From an uncultured Lachnospiraceae bacterium (lineage in GTDB: Bacteria; Bacillota; Clostridia; Lachnospirales; Lachnospiraceae), in NCBI GenBank assembly GCA_902781455.1, contig CACZJF010000006.1:1-64000 (forward strand): 64,000 nucleotides of DNA. Reading direction: 5' to 3'. This document shows, piece by piece, positions 53,235-60,393 of the stretch; position 1 is the stretch's first letter; each line of letters opens with the position of its first letter. Under the pieces are notes generated by a model. The model was not told the origin of the DNA. It made no database searches and saw only the letters and a list, made by a program, of their open reading frames with translations. The position numbers and the translations under genes are program-made.

Positions 53235-55046
53235 TCAGCGCAGCAGGACATCCATGATGCGCTCATAGTCTGTTCTGGATTCCATATGATCCAGCACGGA
53301 CGCGATGATGTCGTACCGGTCGGAGATGATGCCGTCGACTCTCTGCCGTACCATGTTCTGGGCGGTTTTTCTGCTGTTGACCGTCCAGCAGTACATTTTC
53401 TTTCCTTTGGAATGAATCGCCCGCATACGCTGCTGGCTGATCGCGTTGGACTGCGCGAGCAGAATGTTTCCGGACAAAGATGAAGGGGAGCCGTATGCGA
53501 AGAAGTACAGATATCCGCACGGGATATCCGGGATCCGTTTTGAGATATAGTTGATCAGGGAATAGTTCATGGAGATCAGCACACAGTCCTGCTCCATGTT
53601 CCTTTCGCGGACCATGCGCGCGACATCCCTTGCCATCTGAACGTCCGCAGTCGCTCCTTTCAGCTCCAGGTACAGCCTGACCTGTCCCTTCGCCTTGTCC
53701 AGCACTTCAGACAGCAGCGGGATCTGCCGTGTTGTCCACTCAGGGCCGGGCAGCTCAACCGCACGGACCTGGCTCAGGGTCATTTCATCGATCCTGTCAG
53801 GAAGACCGCACAGCCTCTTCAGCGTCGCGTCATGGAAAATGACATATTCCCCGTCTGCCGTTCTCTGGATATCTGTCTCCAGCGCCGGCGCGCCGAGCCC
53901 GACTGCCAGATCCATTCCTTCCAGTGTGTTCTCCGTATCCAGGTCTCCGCCGAGCCGGTGTACAACCGCCTCGATGTGCTTGGCCGGAGGGAAAAGATAG
54001 TTGAACTGAACATAGGAGACTGCGGTCGCGGCGGCGATGAGAAGCAGGACAGCCGGGAGAAACCAGCGGAAGAAAGGCTTCTGTTTCCGGCGCTTCTGCA
54101 TCGGAAGCGCATCATGATTCATGTAATGATAAAGTGCGGAGATTCTTACCGGAAGAATCCACAGAGCGAGCAGAACTGCAAGCATCAGGACAGCAAGCCC
54201 GGTAAAAACAGAAAGAAGAACCAGCACTCTGCGGCTCTTCGGCGGGAGGAAAAAGAACACTGTCTGGACCAGCAGCGGGAAATACAGAAAAACACCCGCA
54301 GCCGCAAGCAGGATGGCACAGAAGACCACAACCGTGAGCAGGATTTCACGGAAGAGAAAACGCCGGTGTTCCTTCACATAGAGTCTGGTCCGGGCACGGG
54401 CTGCGGAAGGATTCTCCTGCTTCAGAAGAATGTCATGAAGCAGAAGCGGGTTGCGCAGGATCGGTATGCAGACCAGGATAAAGGCTGCAAAATACAGCGC
54501 CAGAGACAGCAGCTTCTTGCTGACAAGGTAGCGGAAGTATCCCGGAATCTCAAAAGGATTCGGCACGATCGACAGAAGCGATATGGTAAAGAACAGGACA
54601 AAGACGTAATAGTACAGGATCAGCGTGATCGCTTCTCGGCACAAAAACAGGCGGATCGAGATGACGCTGCGCTTCAGAATGCGGAAAAGCCGTATCTTTT
54701 TCTGATAGAGCATGTCGTCAGACAGAAAGATGATTCCGTTCATGATGACGGCGCCGACCAGACCAAGAAAAGCCAGGAAGATGAGAATAAGCGCGTATCC
54801 CTGCCAGGAACGGAGAAAGAATCTGATGTTTGAGCTGGTCAGTGCGGCATGCCCTGTCGTGGAGATCAACGCAGAACAGATCCAGTCCAGTCCCTGTATC
54901 GCCAGGAAGAGGATCGCCGCGAAAAAAGCAGAGTAGAGGAGCATCCAGTCATAGTAAAAGGCTGGTATGACCCTCATCAGCAGCCGGACCAGCAGCTTTG
55001 GATGAGGCTGGGTATGAAGGTGGCGGGAATTGCCGGATCTGCGCAT
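53235..55046 (-). CDS. Membrane glycerophosphodiester phosphodiesterase
   Basis: A 603-residue protein. Residues 1 to about 360 form a membrane domain with about eight helices, of the type found attached to GDPD enzymes. The C-terminal GDPD barrel contains VVHRLGGDLDTENTLEGMDLAVGLGAPALETDIQRTADGEYVIFHDATLKRL, with the catalytic His, Glu-Asn-Thr, Glu/Asp metal ligands and the HD pair. It would release glycerol 3-phosphate from lipid- or teichoic-acid-derived diesters outside the cell. The usual HRG reads HRL, a small deviation. ATG 55046 follows GGGAGGA. Confidence 0.9.
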   Translation of the reverse strand: MRRSGNSRHLHTQPHPKLLVRLLMRVIPAFYYDWMLLYSAFFAAILFLAIQGLDWICSALISTTGHAALTSSNIRFFLRSWQGYALILIFLAFLGLVGAVIMNGIIFLSDDMLYQKKIRLFRILKRSVISIRLFLCREAITLILYYYVFVLFFTISLLSIVPNPFEIPGYFRYLVSKKLLSLALYFAAFILVCIPILRNPLLLHDILLKQENPSAARARTRLYVKEHRRFLFREILLTVVVFCAILLAAAGVFLYFPLLVQTVFFFLPPKSRRVLVLLSVFTGLAVLMLAVLLALWILPVRISALYHYMNHDALPMQKRRKQKPFFRWFLPAVLLLIAAATAVSYVQFNYLFPPAKHIEAVVHRLGGDLDTENTLEGMDLAVGLGAPALETDIQRTADGEYVIFHDATLKRLCGLPDRIDEMTLSQVRAVELPGPEWTTRQIPLLSEVLDKAKGQVRLYLELKGATADVQMARDVARMVRERNMEQDCVLISMNYSLINYISKRIPDIPCGYLYFFAYGSPSSLSGNILLAQSNAISQQRMRAIHSKGKKMYCWTVNSRKTAQNMVRQRVDGIISDRYDIIASVLDHMESRTDYERIMDVLLR

Positions 55047-55071
55047 GAATCTGTCCTCCCTGACAGATGTT

Positions 55072-55080
55072 ATCATACCA
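55072..55080 (-). promoter_or_regulatory. Extended -10 promoter for the GDPD gene
   Basis: On the minus strand TG-G-TATGAT (55080-55072), an extended -10 element 26 nt upstream of the start codon. No clear -35 box. Confidence 0.4.
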
Positions 55081-55124
55081 CAAACTGACAAAGCTGATGC
55101 AGCTTATTGCTGAAAACTCGACAC

Positions 55125-55153
55125 TTGACAAGCGGCTTTGGATGGTGTAGGAT
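55125..55153 (+). promoter_or_regulatory. Promoter for tRNA-Arg
   Basis: A consensus TTGACA (55125-55130), 17 nt, TAGGAT (55148-55153), placing the transcription start a little before the tRNA at 55175. Confidence 0.7.
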
Positions 55154-55174
55154 ACGGACTTGTCAAAACACTGT

Positions 55175-55248
55175 GTGTGCGTAGCTCAGCTGGATAGAGC
55201 GTCTGGCTACGGACCAGAAGGTCGCGAGTTCGAATCTTGTCGCGCACG
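55175..55248 (+). tRNA. tRNA-Arg(ACG)
   Basis: A complete cloverleaf. The acceptor stem is GTGTGCG with CGCGCAC, including one G-T pair. The D arm is GCTC/GAGC. The anticodon stem is TCTGG/CCAGA around CTACGGA, anticodon ACG at 55209-55211, and the T arm holds TTCGAAT. The discriminator base is G, and CCA is not encoded. ACG is normally edited to ICG to read CGU, CGC and CGA. The gene stands alone with its own promoter and terminator-like hairpin. Confidence 0.96.
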
Positions 55249-55252
55249 CGGG

Positions 55253-55292
55253 AGAACCCCTTTTTCCGGACGATCCGGAAGAGGGGTTCTTT
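55253..55292 (+). terminator. Hairpin terminator after tRNA-Arg
   Basis: AGAACCCC (55253-55260) pairs with GGGGTTCT (55283-55290), and inside it TTCCGGA (55264-55270) pairs with TCCGGAA (55274-55280). A short TTT follows. It ends the tRNA transcript just before truA. Confidence 0.7.
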
Positions 55293-55345
55293 GATATATG
55301 GCAGAAGTATGTCAGGAGAATCAGGAGAAAGGCCAGGATATCAGG

Positions 55346-56194
55346 ATGCAGCTGATCAATTATAAGGCGACGGTCCAGTATGAGGGGACCCGATATAAGG
55401 GCTGGCAGAAGCAGCCCGGCACGGAGAATACGATCCAGGGAAAACTGGAGACGCTGCTGGCGCGCCTGCTGGAAACACCTGTTGAAGTGTACGGGGCAGG
55501 AAGAACGGATGCCGGTGTCCATGCCCTGGGGCAGACGGCGAGCTTCCGGGTACCGGAGGAAAGCCTGACCAAGCTGCTTGCCGCACCTCCTGCGGGCCTG
55601 CAAACCCTGCTGACAGGGGAGGAGACTGGCGTTGCGTCTTCGCTGCTTCCTTCCGGGCGGAAGGCTGCACAGGACCAGGCACTCTTCACTGCCCTGAATC
55701 ATTACCTGCCGGATGACATTGCCATCTCACGTCTTGTCCGTGCTTCGGACCGGTTTCACGCACGGTATCTGACCAGCTCCAAGTGGTACCGCTATCAGAT
55801 CCGGACCAATCCTGTGAGCGATGTGGTGAACCGCAGGTTCCTGTGGCAGTATGGGGAAGCGCTGGACGTCGAACGAATGAAGGAAGCAGCAGGCTGTCTG
55901 ACCGGGCGTCATGACTTTGCGTCCTTCTGCGGCCTGAAGATGAAAAAAAGCACCGTGCGGACGGTATCAAAGATCGATATCCATCGATCCGGAAATGACC
56001 TGATCATACTGGACTATTACGGGGACGGGTTCCTGAATCATATGGTGCGGCTGATGACCGGGGAGCTGGTGGAGGCCGGAGCCGGAAGGCAGAGCCCGGA
56101 AGCGGTCGGAGAGATTCTTGCGCAGTGCAAAAAGGGCGCCGCATCCCATACTGCGCCGGCCTCCGGCCTGACCCTGATGGAAGTCCGGTACTAA
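55346..56194 (+). CDS. truA: tRNA pseudouridine(38-40) synthase TruA
   Basis: Makes pseudouridine at positions 38-40 of the anticodon arm. The catalytic Asp is Asp55 in GAGRTDAGVHALGQ; YEGTRYKGWQKQPG and FLNHMVRLMTGELVEAGAGR are further landmarks. Between about residues 70 and 108 there is a low-similarity insert (LLAAPPAGLQTLLTGEETGVASSLLPSGRKAAQDQ) not seen in typical TruA. The start at 55346 matches the family N-terminus and has AGGA 7 nt upstream; an ATG at 55298 would add 16 residues. The last 42 bp are tandemly duplicated after the stop. Confidence 0.92.
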   Translation: MQLINYKATVQYEGTRYKGWQKQPGTENTIQGKLETLLARLLETPVEVYGAGRTDAGVHALGQTASFRVPEESLTKLLAAPPAGLQTLLTGEETGVASSLLPSGRKAAQDQALFTALNHYLPDDIAISRLVRASDRFHARYLTSSKWYRYQIRTNPVSDVVNRRFLWQYGEALDVERMKEAAGCLTGRHDFASFCGLKMKKSTVRTVSKIDIHRSGNDLIILDYYGDGFLNHMVRLMTGELVEAGAGRQSPEAVGEILAQCKKGAASHTAPASGLTLMEVRY

Positions 56195-56236
56195 GCGCCA
56201 GCCTTAGGCCTGACCCTGATGGAAGTCCGGTACTTC
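56153..56236 (+). repeat. 42-bp tandem duplication of the truA 3' end
   Basis: 56153-56194 (last 13 codons plus stop of truA) and 56195-56236 match at about 37 of 42 positions, including a 28-nt perfect stretch (56165-56192 and 56207-56234). In the second copy the stop position reads TTC instead of TAA. The second copy is non-coding. Confidence 0.85.
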
Positions 56237-56350
56237 GTTCAGATCTTCCGCCGGAAAACCTGTGCCCTGGCGCACGTCTGAGGCAGGATGCGAACCGGCT
56301 GTGAAAGGCAGCCGGAGGCGAAAAACATATTATCCTCTTTCAGTGATTCA

Positions 56351-56359
56351 TGGTATAGT
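56351..56359 (+). promoter_or_regulatory. Extended -10 promoter for the zinc-ribbon gene
   Basis: TG-G-TATAGT at 56351-56359, about 48 nt before the start codon, in the 212-bp gap after truA. The -35 region is poor. Confidence 0.45.
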
Positions 56360-56406
56360 ATGAGGTAAGGATCAAAAGACCGACTGTCAGACAGGAGGTA
56401 TCAACC

Positions 56407-57576
56407 ATGGCAAAAGAAACCGTTAACTACAAGTGTCCATCCTGCGGAGGACCTCTGCACTTTGACTCCGCGACCGGCAAGCTGAAGTGTGATTACTGCC
56501 TGTCGGTCTACAAGCCGGACGAGATTGCGAAGATGTACGGCGATAAGCCTGATCAGAGTGCAGGCAAGCAGCAGGTGGAGTATGACCAGGAAGCTGAGGC
56601 TGATTTTACTTCCAGGAAGGAAGATGAGATAACAGTCGGCGGAAAGTGGGACGCATCGACGATCCCTGCGGACTGGGGCGAAGATTCCGCGAACATGGTC
56701 GCGTATACCTGCCCGAGCTGCGGCGGTGAGATTCTGGCGGAGGCTTCCACAGCGGCCACGTCCTGTCCGTACTGCGGCAATCCGACCATCATTGAATCCA
56801 AGCTGACAGGGACCATGCGTCCTCAGTACATTATTCCCTTCAAGCTGGACCAGAAGGCCGCGTCCGAGACGTACCGGAATTTCTGCAAGGGAAAGATGCT
56901 GCTCCCGAAGACATTTTCCTCAAACAGCACGATCGAGAAGCTGCGCGGCATCTATGTTCCGTTCTGGCTGTTCGACAGCCGGGTAAGCGGCGACTATGCA
57001 TTTCTTGGTGAAACCTCGACCTCGCACCGTGAGGGAGATTATATCGTCACAAGGACGAGCCAGTATTCGATCCGCCGTTCTCTGAAGGTCGGGTTCAACC
57101 ATATCCCGACGGACGCTTCCAGGAATATGCCGGACGATCTGATGGACAGCCTGGAGCCTTTCGATTATTCCCAGATGACACAGTTCTCGACCTCTTATCT
57201 GCCGGGCTATCTTGCGGACCGGAGTGATGTCTCCATCGAGGAAAGCTCTGACCGCGCGAAGAACCGCGCCGTTGAGAGCGCCCAGAACATTGCATTTACC
57301 GACGCCCGCAGGGGCCCGTACGCAAGCGTGCTTCCTTACGGGAGCCAGGTTTCCTTTGAGAAGGGGCAGGTGCACTACGCGCTCCTTCCGGTGTATATCC
57401 TGAAGGTAGCCTGGAACGGCAAGAACTATCTCTACGCGATGAACGGGCAGACCGGTAAGTTTGTGGGCGACCTTCCGGTGGACAAGGGGAGATTCTTCGG
57501 CCTGTTCGGCGGTCTGACCGGCATTCTGTTCATCGTGTTTTACATCCTCGTCCAGTTCATTTTGGGCGGATTCTGA
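56407..57576 (+). CDS. Zinc-ribbon protein with C-terminal membrane anchor
   Basis: A 389-residue protein with two zinc ribbons at the N-terminus (CPSCGGPLHFDSATGKLKCDYC, residues 10-31, and CPSCGGEILAEASTAATSCPYCGN, about 101-124). A beta-rich body follows (PQYIIPFKLDQ, LRGIYVPFWLFDSRVSGDYAF), then one hydrophobic helix at the C-terminus (residues about 365-387). It resembles the TFIIB-type zinc-ribbon proteins often annotated in Clostridia, whose function is unknown. It is probably tail-anchored with the ribbons in the cytoplasm. The TPM-domain gene starts 13 bp downstream, so the two form an operon. Confidence 0.87.
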   Translation: MAKETVNYKCPSCGGPLHFDSATGKLKCDYCLSVYKPDEIAKMYGDKPDQSAGKQQVEYDQEAEADFTSRKEDEITVGGKWDASTIPADWGEDSANMVAYTCPSCGGEILAEASTAATSCPYCGNPTIIESKLTGTMRPQYIIPFKLDQKAASETYRNFCKGKMLLPKTFSSNSTIEKLRGIYVPFWLFDSRVSGDYAFLGETSTSHREGDYIVTRTSQYSIRRSLKVGFNHIPTDASRNMPDDLMDSLEPFDYSQMTQFSTSYLPGYLADRSDVSIEESSDRAKNRAVESAQNIAFTDARRGPYASVLPYGSQVSFEKGQVHYALLPVYILKVAWNGKNYLYAMNGQTGKFVGDLPVDKGRFFGLFGGLTGILFIVFYILVQFILGGF

Positions 57577-57589
57577 GGAGGGAGCGGGT

Positions 57590-59176
57590 ATGAAAATGAT
57601 CAGAAAAACAGAGATGATGCTGCTTTTGCTGGCCTGTATGCTGCTCTTTGTTCCGGGTGCGGTGCATGCTGCCGAGGCGGATGTCGCCGGACGCTATGAT
57701 GCGATCGAGTGTTCGCAGGGCGATACATACTACGAGTGTGACGGGGAGTACCTTGTCCTGAATGAGGACGGGAAAGGGGAGATCCAGTTCAGCGGTACTG
57801 TCTATTCCCTGACCTGGGAGATCGACGGAACGCAGCTTTCCATCACGGACGAAGACGGAGAGAATGTCACAGGTACTCTGGAAGATGGTGTGATCAACCT
57901 GGATTATCTGGACTACCAGTATGTCTATGTCAGAAATGATTCCTCCGTGGGAGGGTCGTTTGACGCGGCACCGTCGGGTGATGCTTCGGATCAGGCGCCT
58001 GCTTCGGACGATGTGCAGAAGGAGACCCAGAGCCAGGAAGTGCTGCAGACGGAAGAGGCGGATCAGACACAGTACACGCAGGAAGGACCTCAGGTCTATC
58101 TCGTCAAAGACCGCACGGATACCGGCAGCGGGGACGGTGACAGCGAAGGCGATCCGACCTGGCGCATGGATTATATCGCGCTGAATGAGGACGGGACGGG
58201 AACGTTCCTGTTCAACAAAGCGCTCTTTGTGATCCGCTGGAAGCAGGACGGCAACCAGTTCTCCTTCACCGATCATCTGGGACAGTCTTTCACCGGCACG
58301 ATCGATTCCGGCACGATTACCGGAACCTACAGCAGATACCGCTATACATTTGAACGCGGAGGAAGTACGCTTCCTGTCTATACCCTGTCTCCGTCAGACT
58401 GGGGACATGGCCTTGCCCCGGTGGTGGACGAGGCAGATGTTCTGAGTGATGCGCAGGAGGCGGAGTATACCGCCAAAGCAAAGGAGCTTGCCGAACAGTA
58501 TGATGTCGGTGTCTATGTGATCATCGTCGGAAGCAGGGATGCCTATACCAGAAGTAATGATATCTCTGTTCTGGGGGAGGAACTGTATGCCGGGTATGCG
58601 CTCGGAGTCGGCCCGACCGAAAAGAAGGAAAAGCACGGCAACAAGCACACGGAGGACTGGAAGGACGCAATCGTTCTGACAGTCGCGGTCAGTGAGCGCA
58701 AGTATGATATCTATGTGGCAGGAGACTACGCGAACTGGGCAATTCCGACCTATGGCCGGGAGCAGATCGAGGAACACGTCGTTGATGAGCTGAAGGAAAA
58801 CCGCTGGTCCGGTTCTGTCGAACAGTATCTGGGCAGTGTGGAAAAGGTCCTGAAGATTGCCGCGAAGGGGAAGCAGATCAGCTTCAAAAATGACACGACA
58901 GGCCGTATGGTCGGCCTCTTCGTCCCGCTGATTCTTGCCCTGCTGTTTGGGTACGGGATCGCCGCGGTAATGCGGTCTTCCATGCAGAATACACAAAGAG
59001 CGAAGAATGCTGCCGCTTATGTCGCAAGCGATAAAGTGGACTTTACAAGACGGGAAGACCGGTACATCCGGACACTTGTATCGAGGGTCTACAGTCCGAA
59101 GGAGAAGAGCAGCTCAGGCTCCGGAGGAAGTTTCTCCTCTTCGAGCGGCGGCTCCCACTCCAGCGGGTCTTTCTGA
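57590..59176 (+). CDS. Exported TPM-domain membrane protein
   Basis: A 528-residue protein with a signal peptide (cut near HAAEA, residue 26) and two related beta-sandwich repeats (about 30-120 and 165-260; compare LTWEIDGTQLSITDEDGENVTGTLEDGVI with IRWKQDGNQFSFTDHLGQSFTGTIDSGTI). These are joined by an acidic linker. Next is a TPM domain (about 280-425: VVDEADVLSDAQEAEYTAKAKELAEQYDVGVYVIIV), one membrane helix (about 445-465) and a Gly/Ser-rich tail ending GGSHSSGSF. TPM proteins are linked to photosystem repair in plants and are of unknown role in bacteria. Paired with the zinc-ribbon gene. Confidence 0.87.
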   Translation: MKMIRKTEMMLLLLACMLLFVPGAVHAAEADVAGRYDAIECSQGDTYYECDGEYLVLNEDGKGEIQFSGTVYSLTWEIDGTQLSITDEDGENVTGTLEDGVINLDYLDYQYVYVRNDSSVGGSFDAAPSGDASDQAPASDDVQKETQSQEVLQTEEADQTQYTQEGPQVYLVKDRTDTGSGDGDSEGDPTWRMDYIALNEDGTGTFLFNKALFVIRWKQDGNQFSFTDHLGQSFTGTIDSGTITGTYSRYRYTFERGGSTLPVYTLSPSDWGHGLAPVVDEADVLSDAQEAEYTAKAKELAEQYDVGVYVIIVGSRDAYTRSNDISVLGEELYAGYALGVGPTEKKEKHGNKHTEDWKDAIVLTVAVSERKYDIYVAGDYANWAIPTYGREQIEEHVVDELKENRWSGSVEQYLGSVEKVLKIAAKGKQISFKNDTTGRMVGLFVPLILALLFGYGIAAVMRSSMQNTQRAKNAAAYVASDKVDFTRREDRYIRTLVSRVYSPKEKSSSGSGGSFSSSSGGSHSSGSF

Positions 59177-59287
59177 GGAATGAGGATTCAAAACAAGAAG
59201 TGAATACAGTCGCACAGAAAAGCTGCCAACTGCGAAGATTCAGACCTGTGAACACAGTCAGGCTGAGGAAGGAGGAAGGAGAACACC

Positions 59288-59641
59288 ATGATCAGACACG
59301 AGGGTACATCTTTCAGAGAACACATGCGTGACGGAAGAGGCACGGTGACCATCCATGAAATTCTGACCAAAGAGGAGCTCGACGGACACGGCAGGCTGTA
59401 TGCCAGAATCGTTCTTCCACCGGGAGCCAGCATCGGCTGGCATGTCCATGAAGGGGAGACAGAGCCGTTCTATATCCTGAAGGGGGAGGCAACCTTCCTG
59501 GGCAATGATCGTATACCGGAGCTTGCGCACCCGGGCGATGTCTGCCTGATTGAGCCGGGGGAAGGTCATTCCATAGAGAACAATACGGATTCGGACGTGG
59601 AGCTGATGGCGCTGATCTACAACAAGGGACAGGCGAAGTAA
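59288..59641 (+). CDS. Cupin-domain protein
   Basis: A 117-residue single-domain cupin. The first motif G(X)5HXH(X)3,4E(X)6G is seen in GASIGWHVHEGETEPFYILKGEA (metal-binding His, His and Glu). The second is PGDVCLIEPGEGHSIEN. Small cupins serve as isomerases, oxygenases or sensors; the substrate is not evident. A strong AAGGAGG precedes the ATG. It is a single gene between the TPM gene and apt. Confidence 0.88.
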   Translation: MIRHEGTSFREHMRDGRGTVTIHEILTKEELDGHGRLYARIVLPPGASIGWHVHEGETEPFYILKGEATFLGNDRIPELAHPGDVCLIEPGEGHSIENNTDSDVELMALIYNKGQAK

Positions 59642-59664
59642 TCCGGAACCTCTTGTCAGAGGCA

Positions 59665-59693
59665 TTGAAACCAAAGCAGGCAAATGCTATACT
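59665..59693 (+). promoter_or_regulatory. Sigma-A promoter for apt-rel
   Basis: TTGAAA (59665-59670), 17 nt, TATACT (59688-59693), about 85 nt before apt. Confidence 0.65.
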
Positions 59694-59777
59694 GAGAGTT
59701 ACTTTTTTATGTGTGATTCAGCTGTAAGCTGACAGAGGAAAAGCATCTTCTATCCAGATGCGGGAGGAAATCCGATT

Positions 59778-60305
59778 ATGAAAAAAGTGGAAGATTATGT
59801 AAGGACGATTCCGGACTTTCCGGAGCCGGGTATTATGTTCCGTGATGTGACCAGCGTACTTGCTGATGCGGACGGACTGGAACTTGCGATCAATGAGATG
59901 CAGAAGCTGATTGGCGATCCGGACGATGTGGACGTGATTGTAGGACTGGAATCCCGCGGTTTTATCTTCGGAATGCCCCTGGCCTACAACCTTCATAAGC
60001 CATTTGTGCTGGTGAGGAAGAAGGGAAAGCTTCCCTGCGAAACCATCGAGCAGACCTATGATCTGGAGTACGGAAGCGCGACCATCGAGATGCACAAGGA
60101 TTCCATCAAGCCGGGCCAGAAGGTCGTGGTGGTGGACGACCTGATTGCGACGGGCGGAACCGTTGCGGCTGCAGTGAAGCTGATCGAGAAACTGGGCGGA
60201 ATCGTCACAAGGTGTGTCTTCCTGATGGAGCTTGCAGGCCTGAAGGGAAGAGAACAGCTGAAAGGATACGACGTAGAAACCGTCATCGCCTACGAAGGAA
60301 AGTAA
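59778..60305 (+). CDS. apt: Adenine phosphoribosyltransferase
   Basis: Salvages adenine to AMP using PRPP. The 175-residue protein has the type I PRTase PRPP-binding motif VVVVDDLIATGGT (about 114-126), plus PDFPEPGIMFRDVTSVLAD near the N-terminus and GLESRGFIFGMPLAY. GGGAGGA precedes the ATG. The pairing with rel is conserved in Firmicutes and links purine salvage with (p)ppGpp control. Confidence 0.96.
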   Translation: MKKVEDYVRTIPDFPEPGIMFRDVTSVLADADGLELAINEMQKLIGDPDDVDVIVGLESRGFIFGMPLAYNLHKPFVLVRKKGKLPCETIEQTYDLEYGSATIEMHKDSIKPGQKVVVVDDLIATGGTVAAAVKLIEKLGGIVTRCVFLMELAGLKGREQLKGYDVETVIAYEGK

Positions 60306-60393
60306 AGCATACCTGTGCGGCCTTTTCACAGGACGTAAGCGGAATGAATGTAAGTGATACGAAAAGGAAGGATTCAGGAGCAGGCGGTCTGGA

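Noticed and set aside
55298..55345. Sixteen-residue N-terminal extension of TruA from ATG 55298
   Set aside because: The segment is hydrophilic, starts right after the tRNA terminator hairpin and does not fit the family N-terminus; it is kept as an alternative start only.
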